Shown: in pieces, positions 36,826 through 45,725 of the stretch
Layout of the letters: each line of letters begins with the position of its first letter
Numbering within the stretch: the stretch's first letter is position 1
Origin: Clostridium sp. CAG:780
GTDB lineage: Bacteria; Bacillota; Clostridia; TANB77; CAG-508
NCBI GenBank assembly: GCA_000434195.1
Contig: HF994469.1
Location: 1-64,000 of the forward strand
Length of the DNA: 64,000 nucleotides
Direction: 5' to 3'
The notes under the pieces: model-generated
The model's input: only the letters and a program-made list of their open reading frames with translations
The model's database searches: none
What the model was told of the DNA's origin: nothing
Position numbers and translations under genes: made by a program

Positions 36826-36928
36826 TATTAAATTTTTATTACAATTCGATTAAAACCATAAAAAAACGTAAATTTATATGTTATACTCAGATTGAATAGT
36901 ATGAACCGTATTAAATTAACATAAAGTA

Positions 36929-36957
36929 TTGCAAAAACATACAAAATATGGTAAAAT
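36929..36957 (+). promoter_or_regulatory. SigA-type promoter of the coiled-coil gene pair
   Basis: TTGCAA (36929-36934), 17-base spacer, TAAAAT (36952-36957). Confidence 0.65.
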
Positions 36958-37001
36958 AGAAACAGAGTGAAAAAGTTTTTTATTTGGAAAGGGGAACTTA
37001 T

Positions 37002-37148
37002 ATGGAAGAAAATATGTTAAACATATCAAAAGAACAATTAGAAAAATTATCAATAGAGGAATTAGCAGACTTAAAGGTTAAGGTAGATAACTTAATGAAC
37101 AAAATAAATAATGCAATAGAAGAGTGCGATAAAGCACTAAATTCATAA
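37002..37148 (+). CDS. Short 48-residue helical protein
   Basis: A 48-residue ORF with GGAAAGGGGAA before ATG 37002, lying between a clear promoter and the coiled-coil gene 18 bases downstream. The sequence is almost wholly helical, acidic and leucine-patterned (ISKEQLEKLSIEELADLKVK), as in a short coiled coil. I recognise no family. Its placement suggests that it partners or is co-regulated with the 396-residue coiled-coil protein. Confidence 0.6.
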   Translation: MEENMLNISKEQLEKLSIEELADLKVKVDNLMNKINNAIEECDKALNS

Positions 37149-37166
37149 TAAAAGGAGAGTAAAATT

Positions 37167-38357
37167 ATGGAGAAAATTGAATTTGAAGGATTAACAGAAG
37201 CGTATAAAGATTATGCTGAAAGAATAAAATCAGCGACCGAAAGAATCACAGCCTTAGAAAGAAAGCTAAATATAAGAAGAATTAACTTAAATTTTAATGA
37301 GCAAACAAAAAAATATTATGATGAACAAAAAAAATTAGGGATAGATGTGGCAGAGATCTTATATAACGACTTACAAGACGAACAAAAAAAATATAAAGAA
37401 GAAATAGAGAAAATTAGTTCAGAATTAAGAAAAGAACAACTTATGTTGGAACCAATAAAACAAGGATTAGACAAATACATAGAACAAGTAACATCAGATC
37501 CAGAGGTATTAGAATATATTAATAGTGAATTAGAAAAAGGGTATAAAAAAAGCAAAGAAGGCGCAGAAGAAAAGAAAAGCAAGGCAGAAAAAAAGAAAGA
37601 AATACTAGATCAAATAAAGAATGACCCAGATGCTCAAAAAGAAATAGGAAATCTTATAGAAATAGCACAAGAAATGTCTGATATAAGAAACGAGATGGAT
37701 GGCAAGGACGAAAATTCAGAAGAATATAAAGCTTTACAAGAAAAACTAACAAATAAAGAAAAAGAAGTTCAAGACAAGAAAGAAAAAATTACTACTGCAA
37801 TATGTGGATTTAAAAAAGATAATAAAGATATTGTAAAGGAAATGCTAGACAATTTAGTAATGAATAACAAGAAAGATAAAGATGGAAAACTAAATATAGA
37901 AGAAACACTAAATGCTAATATTGCTCTAGAAAATGGCAACATAGAAAGTGCTAATAAAGACATAAAATCTAATGAATTGGCGATACAAGAAATTACTGGC
38001 AGAACTCCACAACAAGTAGGAAACTCAAACCCAGAGAAAGAAGAACCAGAACAAACTGGTGCACCAAAAAAACAAAACTTGTTTAGGAGAATAGCTAACA
38101 ACATAAAAATGTTATTTAGTAAAGAAAATCCAGAAGCATTACCTGAAGGTAAACCACAGCAACAAGGACAACAACCGGCACAACAAACAGCTCAACAACC
38201 AGAGCAACAACAAGAAGAATCAGAATTTATAAAAGGTCTAAAAGAAAATCCTATGGTAAACGAAATTATAGCAAATAGAAGAGCTGAAATAGACAAAAAA
38301 GTAAAAGAAAGCCAACAACCAGCACAACAACAAGAAAATGATGAACTAGGAAGATAA
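37167..38357 (+). CDS. Coiled-coil protein with Gln/Pro-rich tail, function unknown
   Basis: A 396-residue, highly charged protein. Residues about 10-275 are predicted coiled coil, rich in Lys and Glu. A linker with PEKEEPEQTGAPKKQNLFRR follows, then a low-complexity tail with repeated QQPAQQ-type units (about 325-390) and a conserved-looking EFIKGLKENPMVNEIIANRR insertion. No signal peptide or membrane helix is visible. The start follows AAAGGAGAG. It is the second gene of a two-gene unit and is closed by a terminator. I recognise no family; a scaffold role is a guess. Confidence 0.75.
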   Translation: MEKIEFEGLTEAYKDYAERIKSATERITALERKLNIRRINLNFNEQTKKYYDEQKKLGIDVAEILYNDLQDEQKKYKEEIEKISSELRKEQLMLEPIKQGLDKYIEQVTSDPEVLEYINSELEKGYKKSKEGAEEKKSKAEKKKEILDQIKNDPDAQKEIGNLIEIAQEMSDIRNEMDGKDENSEEYKALQEKLTNKEKEVQDKKEKITTAICGFKKDNKDIVKEMLDNLVMNNKKDKDGKLNIEETLNANIALENGNIESANKDIKSNELAIQEITGRTPQQVGNSNPEKEEPEQTGAPKKQNLFRRIANNIKMLFSKENPEALPEGKPQQQGQQPAQQTAQQPEQQQEESEFIKGLKENPMVNEIIANRRAEIDKKVKESQQPAQQQENDELGR

Positions 38358-38363
38358 AATTAA

Positions 38364-38400
38364 AAATCAACTGTACTAAAATCAAAAGTACAGTTGATTT
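38364..38400 (+). terminator. Rho-independent terminator
   Basis: A perfect 14-bp stem (38364-38377 with 38387-38400) followed by TTTTTG. Confidence 0.9.
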
Positions 38401-38459
38401 TTTGTGCCATTTTATTATATAATTGCACATATGAATAAAATAAATAAGGAAGAATAGAA

Positions 38460-39062
38460 ATGAAAAAAATATTGTTTGTAATAGCAATGCAAAAAGAGGC
38501 TACAAAAATAGCAGAAGAGCTGAAATTAAACAAAATAACAGAAAACCAATATTCAAGAGATAATATAACATTAATAATAACCGGAGTTGGAAAACAGCAA
38601 ACCGCAATTGGGTTAGTAAGTTATCTTGAAAACAATAAAGAAAGTAAACCAGACATAATAATTAATATGGGATATGTTGGCTCAACAAATTCCAAAATAG
38701 GACAATGGGTAAATGTAAATAAATCATATAATTATGAATGGAATATACCAGGAGAAGAAAGATATACAATTATAGGCTATGATAGAGAGAAAATATCAAC
38801 ACTTGATAATGCAAACATAAAAATATTGCCTTGTTATAGTGCAGAATGTTTTGTAACAAGCACAGATATAAAAGAAGATGCAGTATTTGATATGGAATTA
38901 CATTCTATATATATGATATGTTGCAAATACGATATTGAATTAATATCCTTAAAAAAGGTAAGCGATAATTTAAGCTTAGAAAATTATTACGAAAACATAA
39001 AAATGGAAGAAGTAATGGAACTAACAAGTGGGCTAAGTTACTTAAAAGAAATTATAATGTAA
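38460..39062 (+). CDS. Nucleoside phosphorylase superfamily protein (MTA/SAH nucleosidase-like)
   Basis: A 200-residue protein with the fold pattern of purine nucleoside phosphorylases: N-terminal FVIAMQKEA, TGVGKQQTAIG, NMGYVGS for the usual NxGxxGS loop, then DMELHSIYMICCKYDIELISLKKVSD, which matches the MexxA-type substrate region and the catalytic Asp of MTA/SAH nucleosidases. It is shorter and more divergent than Pfs/MtnN, so the exact substrate is uncertain. It lies 15 bases before smc. Confidence 0.75.
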   Translation: MKKILFVIAMQKEATKIAEELKLNKITENQYSRDNITLIITGVGKQQTAIGLVSYLENNKESKPDIIINMGYVGSTNSKIGQWVNVNKSYNYEWNIPGEERYTIIGYDREKISTLDNANIKILPCYSAECFVTSTDIKEDAVFDMELHSIYMICCKYDIELISLKKVSDNLSLENYYENIKMEEVMELTSGLSYLKEIIM

Positions 39063-39077
39063 TCAAAGGGGAAAGAA

Positions 39078-42000
39078 ATGTATTTAAAAAGACTAGAATT
39101 ACAAGGATTTAAATCCTTTGCAGATAAAACAGTATTAGAATTCAAACCAGGAATAACATCTGTAATTGGACCAAATGGTTCTGGAAAGAGTAATATATCT
39201 GATAGTATAAGATGGGTTTTAGGAGAACAAAGTATGAAATCTCTAAGAGGCTCAAAAGCAGAAGATATAATATTTGCAGGAACTCAAAACAGAAAATCAT
39301 TAGGCTTTGCAGAGGCTTCAATAATTATAGACAACTCTGACGGGAAATTGCCAATAGAGTATAATGAAGTTACAGTAACAAGAAAAATATACAGAAGTGG
39401 CGAAACAGGATACTTTATAAACAAAGTACCTTGCAGATTAAAAGATATACTAGAGTTGTTTATGGATACTGGAATAGGAAAAGATGGCTATTCTATAATA
39501 GGACAAGGAAAAATCGACGAGATATTAAGCAATAAATCAGAAGACAGAAGACATATCTTTGAAGAAGCTGCTGGAATTGTAAAATATAGAACAAGAAAAA
39601 TGGAATCTGAGAAAAAGCTAGAACAGACTAAACTAAACTTACTTCGTATAAACGACATACTAGCAGAGATAGAAGGACAATTAGATCCGTTAAAAATGCA
39701 ATCAGAAAAAGCTAAAAAGTTTTTAAGTTTAAGAGAAGAATTAAAAGACATAGAAATTGGATTATTTGTATTTAAAATAAATGAATATAAAGAAAAAATC
39801 AGCAAGGTTGCAGAAGATTTAAAAACGTTAGAAGACCAAGAATTAGCAGAAAATACAAAGTTAGAAGAAGGACAATTTCAAAAAGAAGAGTTAAAAAATA
39901 AAATAGATGAATTAACACAAGCCATTGAAGATATGCAAAACATAGGATTTGAGAGTAAAACAAAGATAGAGCAGATTAATTCTCAAATAGGTATATCAAA
40001 AGAGAGAATATCAAACAATTCTGCTAATATAGAAAGATTACAAAAAGAGATAGAAGAGCTGAAAGTGAGAATTCAAGAGTTCAACGAAGAAAAAGAAAAC
40101 AAATTATCAAAAAGAGAGAATCTTTCTAAAAACAAAGAAAAATTTGAGAAAGAATTAAAAGAAAAAGAAGAAGAACTTGCAAAGTTGTCAGAAAAATTAT
40201 CTACAAAAGAATTAGAAATAGAAGATAAAAAGAAGAAAGTAGAATTAGACACAGATGCAAGATATGAAAGATTATCTGAAATTAATACATATGATGTAAA
40301 CTTTGAAAACTTAGAAAAGACAAAGAAAAATGTAAAACAAGAATTGCAAATTACAGTGTCAGAACTAGATTCAAACAGAATAAAGAAACAGGATATAGCA
40401 AAAAACTTCTTAGAAATTGATAACACTAGAAATAAAGCTATAAAGAAACTAGAAGAAATAAAAGATAAAAAAGAAAAAGCAATAAATGCAATTAAAGAAT
40501 ATGATAACAAGATTAACAATTTAACTGCAGAATACAGAATGAAAGAATCAAGATGCAAATTCTTGCAAGAAACAGAAAAAGATAAAGATGGATATATAAA
40601 AAGTGTCAAATCCTTGCTATTAGCTTGCGAAAAAGACGCTAGCTTAAATAAAGGTGTAGAAGGAGTTTTAGCAAGTTTAATTTCAGTAGATAAGAAATAC
40701 GAAACAGCAATAGAAATGTGCTTGGGACAATCAATGCAAAACATTGTTACAGAGAATGAAAATGATGCCAAAAAGCTAATAGAATATCTAAGAAATAACA
40801 ATTTAGGTAGAGCAAGTTTCTTACCAATAACTTCTGTAAAAGGCAAAAAATTAGAAAAATTTAAAAAAGTGGATGGAGTTGTCGGTATAGCATCAGACTT
40901 AATAAGCTATAACAAAAAATACCAAGACATAATATTAAGCTTGCTAGGAAGAACTATAATAGTAGAGAAGATGGACAATGCAATATCTCTTGCAAAAGCA
41001 AATGATTATTCATTTAGAATAGTAACATTAGAAGGAGATGTAATAAATCCATCAGGAGCAATTAGTGGTGGTTCTGTTGCACAAAAAACTGTAAATATTC
41101 TAGGAAGAAGCAGAGAAATAGAAGAAATAAAAGCAAAACTAGAAGAAATAAATAAACAGATAGAAAAAATAACAAAAGAAAAAGAAGAATTTTCAGCAAG
41201 TATAACTGATACAATAGAAGAATCTGCAAAGCTAGAAAAAGAGTTACAAGAAATAGAAATAACATATGCAACAAGACATCAAGAATTAGAAATGATAGAG
41301 ACTCAAATTGTAAAATTAGAAGAAAAAGTTACAAAATTAAAGAAACAATTAGATGATATAGAAACAGAAAAAGCTAATATTCAAACTTCTAAAGAAGGAA
41401 CAAAGCAAGTAATAGAAAACTTAGATAAAGAAATAGCAGAGTTAAATCAGGAAATATCTAAATTTGCAGAGCTTAATAAAGATGACCAGACATATATAGA
41501 CAACTTAAATACTGACATAACAGATTTAAAAATATCTGTATCATCATTTGATGAAAGTGATGCTTCAATTAATGAAATGCTAGAAAGAATTGATGCTGAC
41601 ATTAAAAATGCCAACACAAGTATTGATACGAAATTGCAGGAAATTGAAGATAAAAAACAAGATACAATAAAGCTAGAAGAAGATATAGAAAACTTTGGTA
41701 AAGAAATAGAAACAATAAAGGCAGAAGTATCAAATAGCTCAGAAAAAATAGAAAATTTGAAACAAGAAAAAATAGAGGCAAATGCTAAATTAGAAAAGGC
41801 AGAAGCAAGAATAGAAGAGCAATATGAGGTAATAAATTCATTAAAAGCACAAATCGTAAAGATTGGAACAAACAAACAAAAACAAGAACAAGATTTAGAA
41901 GAACTAATTAACAAACTATGGAATGAATATGAGATTACACCAAATAATGCAACTGAATATAAAAAACCTGATAATGTACAATTAGCACAGAAAAAGACTA

Positions 42001-42620
42001 ATGAATTAAGAAAAGAAATTGCAGACTTAGGAAGCATAAACATAGATTCAATAGAAGCCTATAAAAAAATGCAAGAAAGATACGACTTTATGAATGAACA
42101 AAGATTTGACTTAGAAGAATCTATAATAAAACTAAGAAATGTAATATCAGAAATGATAAACACAATGCAAAAACAATTTGCCGAAAAATTTAAAGAAATA
42201 AACAAAAACTTCAATGAAGTATTTTGTGAATTGTTTGGAGGAGGAAAGGCAGAGCTAATACTAGAAAATGAAGCAGACATATTAGAGTGTGGAATAGACA
42301 TAAGAGTACAACCACCAGGAAAGAAACTTCAAAATATGATGCTTCTATCAGGAGGAGAAAAAGCATTAACAGCAATAGCAATATTATTTGCAATATTAAA
42401 AATAAACCCAGCTCCATTCTGCATATTAGATGAAATCGAAGCAGCATTAGATGACGTAAATGTTGGAAGATATGCTATGTATCTAAAGAAATTTAGTAAA
42501 AATACACAATTCTTAGTTATAACACATAGAAAGGGAACAATGGAAATTGCAGACACTGTTTATGGTGTAACAATGGAAGAAAAGGGAATAAGCAAATTAC
42601 TTTCAATGAAATTAAAATAA
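39078..42620 (+). CDS. smc: Chromosome segregation protein SMC
   Basis: Core ATPase of the bacterial condensin. Walker A GPNGSGKSN is at residues 31-39, two long coiled coils (about 170-500 and 680-1010) flank a hinge domain around 510-670 with the glycine-containing AISGGSV, and the C-terminal head has the LLSGGEKAL signature and Walker B FCILDEIEAALDD. At 1180 residues it is full length. GGGGAAAG precedes the ATG. No ftsY or rnc follows, unlike the common Bacillota arrangement. Confidence 0.96.
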   Translation: MYLKRLELQGFKSFADKTVLEFKPGITSVIGPNGSGKSNISDSIRWVLGEQSMKSLRGSKAEDIIFAGTQNRKSLGFAEASIIIDNSDGKLPIEYNEVTVTRKIYRSGETGYFINKVPCRLKDILELFMDTGIGKDGYSIIGQGKIDEILSNKSEDRRHIFEEAAGIVKYRTRKMESEKKLEQTKLNLLRINDILAEIEGQLDPLKMQSEKAKKFLSLREELKDIEIGLFVFKINEYKEKISKVAEDLKTLEDQELAENTKLEEGQFQKEELKNKIDELTQAIEDMQNIGFESKTKIEQINSQIGISKERISNNSANIERLQKEIEELKVRIQEFNEEKENKLSKRENLSKNKEKFEKELKEKEEELAKLSEKLSTKELEIEDKKKKVELDTDARYERLSEINTYDVNFENLEKTKKNVKQELQITVSELDSNRIKKQDIAKNFLEIDNTRNKAIKKLEEIKDKKEKAINAIKEYDNKINNLTAEYRMKESRCKFLQETEKDKDGYIKSVKSLLLACEKDASLNKGVEGVLASLISVDKKYETAIEMCLGQSMQNIVTENENDAKKLIEYLRNNNLGRASFLPITSVKGKKLEKFKKVDGVVGIASDLISYNKKYQDIILSLLGRTIIVEKMDNAISLAKANDYSFRIVTLEGDVINPSGAISGGSVAQKTVNILGRSREIEEIKAKLEEINKQIEKITKEKEEFSASITDTIEESAKLEKELQEIEITYATRHQELEMIETQIVKLEEKVTKLKKQLDDIETEKANIQTSKEGTKQVIENLDKEIAELNQEISKFAELNKDDQTYIDNLNTDITDLKISVSSFDESDASINEMLERIDADIKNANTSIDTKLQEIEDKKQDTIKLEEDIENFGKEIETIKAEVSNSSEKIENLKQEKIEANAKLEKAEARIEEQYEVINSLKAQIVKIGTNKQKQEQDLEELINKLWNEYEITPNNATEYKKPDNVQLAQKKTNELRKEIADLGSINIDSIEAYKKMQERYDFMNEQRFDLEESIIKLRNVISEMINTMQKQFAEKFKEINKNFNEVFCELFGGGKAELILENEADILECGIDIRVQPPGKKLQNMMLLSGGEKALTAIAILFAILKINPAPFCILDEIEAALDDVNVGRYAMYLKKFSKNTQFLVITHRKGTMEIADTVYGVTMEEKGISKLLSMKLK

Positions 42621-42663
42621 TATTATATTATAAATTGGAAATAGTAAGAAAAAGGAGATTGTA

Positions 42664-42918
42664 ATGATAAATGATATAAAAATATATTTTTTACTTTTTA
42701 TGACATATTCAATCTTAGGATGGATGCTAGAAGTAACTTGCAAGTTAATACAATATAAAAGATTTATAAACAGAGGATTTCTAATTGGACCATATTGCCC
42801 AATATATGGATATGGGGCGATATTAATAACACTTCTTTTGCGGAAAATACAAGACAGATCCCATAACACTATTTGTAATGACAATAGTGTTATGTGGAAC
42901 GCTAGAATATTTAACTAG
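42664..42918 (+). CDS. Putative ABC-transporter permease-like membrane protein, N-terminal part (frameshifted)
   Basis: First fragment of a gene broken by a +1 frameshift. It encodes two membrane segments of the family annotated as putative ABC transporter permease (CmpB-like, PF06541): FMTYSILGWMLEV and RGFLIGPYCPIYGYGA are characteristic. After about residue 60 the true family sequence continues in the next frame, near 42841-42860, at a short A-run (CGGAAAATAC). The remaining residues of this frame are out-of-frame tail. AAAAGGAGA precedes the ATG. Confidence 0.7.
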   Translation: MINDIKIYFLLFMTYSILGWMLEVTCKLIQYKRFINRGFLIGPYCPIYGYGAILITLLLRKIQDRSHNTICNDNSVMWNARIFN

Positions 42919-43465
42919 CTATTTTATGGAAAAAATATTCAAGGCAAGATGGTGGGATTACAGCAAGAGAAAATTTAATTTAAATGGGAGAGTATGTTTA
43001 GGAACGCTAGTCCCATTCGGAATATTTGGAATGTTGCTGATGTATGTAACAAATCCGTTCTTCTTGGAAAAAATTCAACAATTACCACAGATGTGGCTTG
43101 ATATATTGTTCTGGTCACTCTTAGTTATATATATCATAGACAACATTGTTTCAGGTGTAGTAATTGGATATATAAAAAAGACAGAAAAGAGATTTACTCC
43201 GGAAGTAGACAATACAGAAGAAATGACGGAAAAGGTAAAAGCTGTGTTAGAAACAAAATCACCATTGCATAGAAGATTGGTAAAGGCATATCCAAAGTTA
43301 CAAGCTGTTAAAGTAAAAATAAAAGAGAAAAAAGAGCAGATAAAAGAGCAAATAGTTGAACAGAAAAAAGAAATCGAAGACAAAGCGAAAAAAGTTGAAG
43401 AAAAAGTAGAGAACACAACAAAAAAGGTAGGACAAAAGGTAAGAGAATTTAAAAACAAAAAGTAG
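42878..43465 (+). CDS. Same membrane protein, C-terminal part (frameshifted)
   Basis: Continues the protein started at 42664 in the next reading frame. In this frame PITLFV precedes the listed ATG and joins the first fragment smoothly; the family motif LEYLTSYFMEKIFKARWWDY follows, then two more membrane segments and a long Lys/Glu-rich coiled-coil tail (about residues 120-195). There is no ribosome site before 42878, so independent translation is unlikely. The break could be a real mutation or an assembly error. Confidence 0.7.
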   Translation: MTIVLCGTLEYLTSYFMEKIFKARWWDYSKRKFNLNGRVCLGTLVPFGIFGMLLMYVTNPFFLEKIQQLPQMWLDILFWSLLVIYIIDNIVSGVVIGYIKKTEKRFTPEVDNTEEMTEKVKAVLETKSPLHRRLVKAYPKLQAVKVKIKEKKEQIKEQIVEQKKEIEDKAKKVEEKVENTTKKVGQKVREFKNKK

Positions 43466-43469
43466 AACT

Positions 43470-43498
43470 TTGTCGGAAAAAGTAGCATAGTATATAGT
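43470..43498 (+). promoter_or_regulatory. SigA-type promoter of the small membrane protein gene
   Basis: TTGTCG (43470-43475), 17-base spacer, TATAGT (43493-43498). Confidence 0.55.
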
Positions 43499-43534
43499 AT
43501 AACATCATAAAGGTGTTATATGGAGGTGACTTTT

Positions 43535-43783
43535 ATGGAGCCACAAGAATATAGTTACTGCTGTGAAGCAAAAAAGAAATGCAAAAGAACAAATTGTTTA
43601 GGAATAATTGCTATAATATTAGGAATATTGTTTGCAGGAATTATTGGTGTAATAATTGGAGCAGCACTTGCAGAAACAATATTAGCAGCATTAGCCGCAA
43701 TTATAGTATTAGCAATAACTTTTGGTGTTCTTTTAATACTAACTATAATATTGCTACTTTGTAAAAAGCACAAAGATTGTTAA
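43535..43783 (+). CDS. Small Cys-flanked membrane protein, function unknown
   Basis: An 82-residue protein: a hydrophilic start with several cysteines (YCCEAKKKCKRTNC), two closely spaced membrane segments rich in Ile, Ala and Gly (about 22-70), and a short CKKHKDC end. I choose ATG 43535, which has GGAGGTGAC before it; the in-frame ATG 43520 lies over that site. I recognise no family. It is a single-gene unit with promoter and terminator. Confidence 0.7.
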   Translation: MEPQEYSYCCEAKKKCKRTNCLGIIAIILGILFAGIIGVIIGAALAETILAALAAIIVLAITFGVLLILTIILLLCKKHKDC

Positions 43784-43800
43784 TGCGTAATTAACAAAAT

Positions 43801-43826
43801 AGCATCCCTCGTTTAAGAGGGATGCT
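43801..43826 (+). terminator. Rho-independent terminator
   Basis: A perfect 10-bp stem (43801-43810 with 43817-43826) followed by TCTTTTC. Confidence 0.8.
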
Positions 43827-43918
43827 TCTTTTCACCAAAAATGAACACTTTTGTGGAGAGAAAATCTTGCATAAAAAATCTATAAATTGGAAAGATATTT
43901 TTAGAAAGGAAGAGTTTT

Positions 43919-44149
43919 GTGGAAGTATTTTGGGAAGATGGAAAAATAGTAAGAATAAAAAACGAAAAAGTGGGTGTATATAAATCTCAAACAGGAGAGA
44001 TTTATAAAGTAAAACCATATTGCACACATTTGGGATGTCAGCTTCATTTTAACAATATAGATAAAACGTGGGAATGTCCTTGTCATGGTTCAAAATTTTC
44101 TTATGATGGAAAATTGATAGAAGTACCAAGTAATAAAGATTTAAAGTAA
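43919..44149 (+). CDS. Stand-alone Rieske [2Fe-2S] domain protein
   Basis: A 76-residue Rieske protein: CTHLGC and CPCHGSKF give the two Cys-x-His ligand pairs of the cluster. In Bacillota this domain usually forms the C-terminus of a FAD-dependent oxidoreductase of about 500 residues; here it stands alone with its own GTG start after GAAAGGAAGAG. No oxidoreductase fragment is visible upstream, so it is either a small ferredoxin-like electron carrier or a split domain. A terminator follows. Confidence 0.85.
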   Translation: MEVFWEDGKIVRIKNEKVGVYKSQTGEIYKVKPYCTHLGCQLHFNNIDKTWECPCHGSKFSYDGKLIEVPSNKDLK

Positions 44150-44160
44150 TAGAGACAAAA

Positions 44161-44189
44161 AATAATTCCAAAAAGTTTAAGGAATTATT
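44161..44189 (+). terminator. Rho-independent terminator after the Rieske gene
   Basis: A perfect 9-bp stem (44161-44169 with 44181-44189) followed by a long T-run. Confidence 0.85.
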
Positions 44190-44195
44190 TTTTTA

Positions 44196-44369
44196 ATTAA
44201 ATATATAATTTAATAAAATTTTACTATCTCTATTTATAGCATAGCTGTAAGAAAAAATCAATACTTATTTTTTATAAAATGAAGTAGATTTAATCAAGGA
44301 AAAATGAGTAAAGCTTAGAAAGACAAAAGGTATAGCACTTTTATATTTTTATTAAATTATATATTTAAT
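44196..44369. repeat. 174-base AT-rich segment bounded by 23-bp perfect inverted repeats
   Basis: Bases 44196-44218 are the exact reverse complement of 44347-44369. The interior holds no ORF. It fills most of the gap between the Rieske and surface protein genes. It could be a miniature inverted-repeat element or a chance pairing in very AT-rich DNA. Confidence 0.5.
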
Positions 44370-44386
44370 AAAAGAAAAATTACTAG

Positions 44387-44415
44387 TTGATTTGTAGAAC
44401 ATAATGTTTTATAAT
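44387..44415 (+). promoter_or_regulatory. SigA-type promoter of the BspA-like surface protein
   Basis: TTGATT (44387-44392), 17-base spacer, TATAAT (44410-44415), about 30 bases before the gene. Confidence 0.75.
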
Positions 44416-44444
44416 GACGATATACAAAAGGAAAGGGAAATGAA

Positions 44445-45725
44445 ATGCCAAAAGAAGCATTAAAAAATTTAAAAGAAACAAATGAAGGGAGAAAAGTAAA
44501 AATGAGAAAAATGTTAAAAAACAAAAACGGAATCACGCTAATAGCGTTGGTTGTAACAATAGTAGTACTTTTGATTTTAGCAGGAGTGACGCTAAAACTA
44601 GTATTAGACAATAATGGAATAATACAAAAATCAAAAGAAGCAAGAAGTGAAACAATTGTTGCAGATGAAAAAAGCAAAGTTGAAATGGCGTATCTTTCAG
44701 CAGCATTAAAAAAACTTGGAGATACTGTTACAGCAGAAGAATTACAAGAGGAATTGGATTCATCTGTTGGAGCTGGAAAAACAGTAGTAACAACAAATGG
44801 GGATGATACATTAAATGTATTATTTAATGCAACAGGAAACAATTATAATGTTGATAATGGAGCTGTAGAAAAAATAGAAATTGATAATACTAAAATGGCA
44901 ATATTTGATACGGGAAAAAATGTAGCAAAAAAGATGTATGCATTAGCTCAAGATGGTTCTATTCAATTTTGGTATGTTGTAAATAATTTATCTATAGATG
45001 GAATAAAGAAATATAAAGGAACTCCTGATTTAACAAAAATGACAGAAGCAAATATTGTTTCTTGGACAGAAGGATACAATGCATATGAACAAAATCCAAG
45101 CGCGTATAAGAGTATGATTCCAGAAGGAACAAAATTATGTCCAATATATATGTGGTTTGAAGAAAGTGGAGAAGAAATACGAGGTATGGATGGATCTGTA
45201 GGATTAACAGAAATTACTAATTCAAACACGCAAAAGAAAGTGAAAACTGGTACAATATATTGGTGGAGTGAAAGCCAAAATGTATATTTAAATTCTGACA
45301 GCTCACAGATGTTTTTTGGATTATCATATCTAGCTGATATAAGAGGATTAAGCAATCTAAAAACAAATTATACTAACAATATGAGTTATATTTTCTGTGT
45401 AACTACTCAAAACCAAAAATTAAAGAATTTTGATGCATTATCTAACTGGAATACTGAAAGTGTAACAAATTTAAGTAGTGCGTTTGCAGGATATAAAAAT
45501 TTAGAAAGCATTGAGGGATTAACAAATTGGAATACATCAAAAGTTACAAATATGCATGGAATGCTTGGTGGAGATATGGATGTGCCTGGTTCAAAAATCA
45601 AAGATATTAGCCCGTTAAAAAATTGGAATGTTAGTAATGTTGTTGATATGTCATATATATTTAATGATATACGGAGTGGAGGATTTGTCGCCAATAACAA
45701 ATTGGAATGTAAGCAAAGTAACTGA
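44445..45725 (+). CDS. BspA-like (DUF285) surface protein, main part, frameshifted near 45670
   Basis: A 426-residue ORF. It begins with a prepilin-like signal (KNGITLIALVVTIVVLLILA, about residues 26-45) that would be processed or anchored by a type II/IV pilin system. A middle region of about 190 residues is followed by DUF285 repeats with the recurring core NWNTSKVTNM, each about 25 residues. The pattern breaks after VVDMSYIFND and continues in the next frame. ATG 44445 follows AAGGAAAGGG; ATG 44502 (GGGAG upstream) is a good alternative that would start right at the prepilin segment. Surface adhesion is inferred from family. Confidence 0.8.
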   Translation: MPKEALKNLKETNEGRKVKMRKMLKNKNGITLIALVVTIVVLLILAGVTLKLVLDNNGIIQKSKEARSETIVADEKSKVEMAYLSAALKKLGDTVTAEELQEELDSSVGAGKTVVTTNGDDTLNVLFNATGNNYNVDNGAVEKIEIDNTKMAIFDTGKNVAKKMYALAQDGSIQFWYVVNNLSIDGIKKYKGTPDLTKMTEANIVSWTEGYNAYEQNPSAYKSMIPEGTKLCPIYMWFEESGEEIRGMDGSVGLTEITNSNTQKKVKTGTIYWWSESQNVYLNSDSSQMFFGLSYLADIRGLSNLKTNYTNNMSYIFCVTTQNQKLKNFDALSNWNTESVTNLSSAFAGYKNLESIEGLTNWNTSKVTNMHGMLGGDMDVPGSKIKDISPLKNWNVSNVVDMSYIFNDIRSGGFVANNKLECKQSN

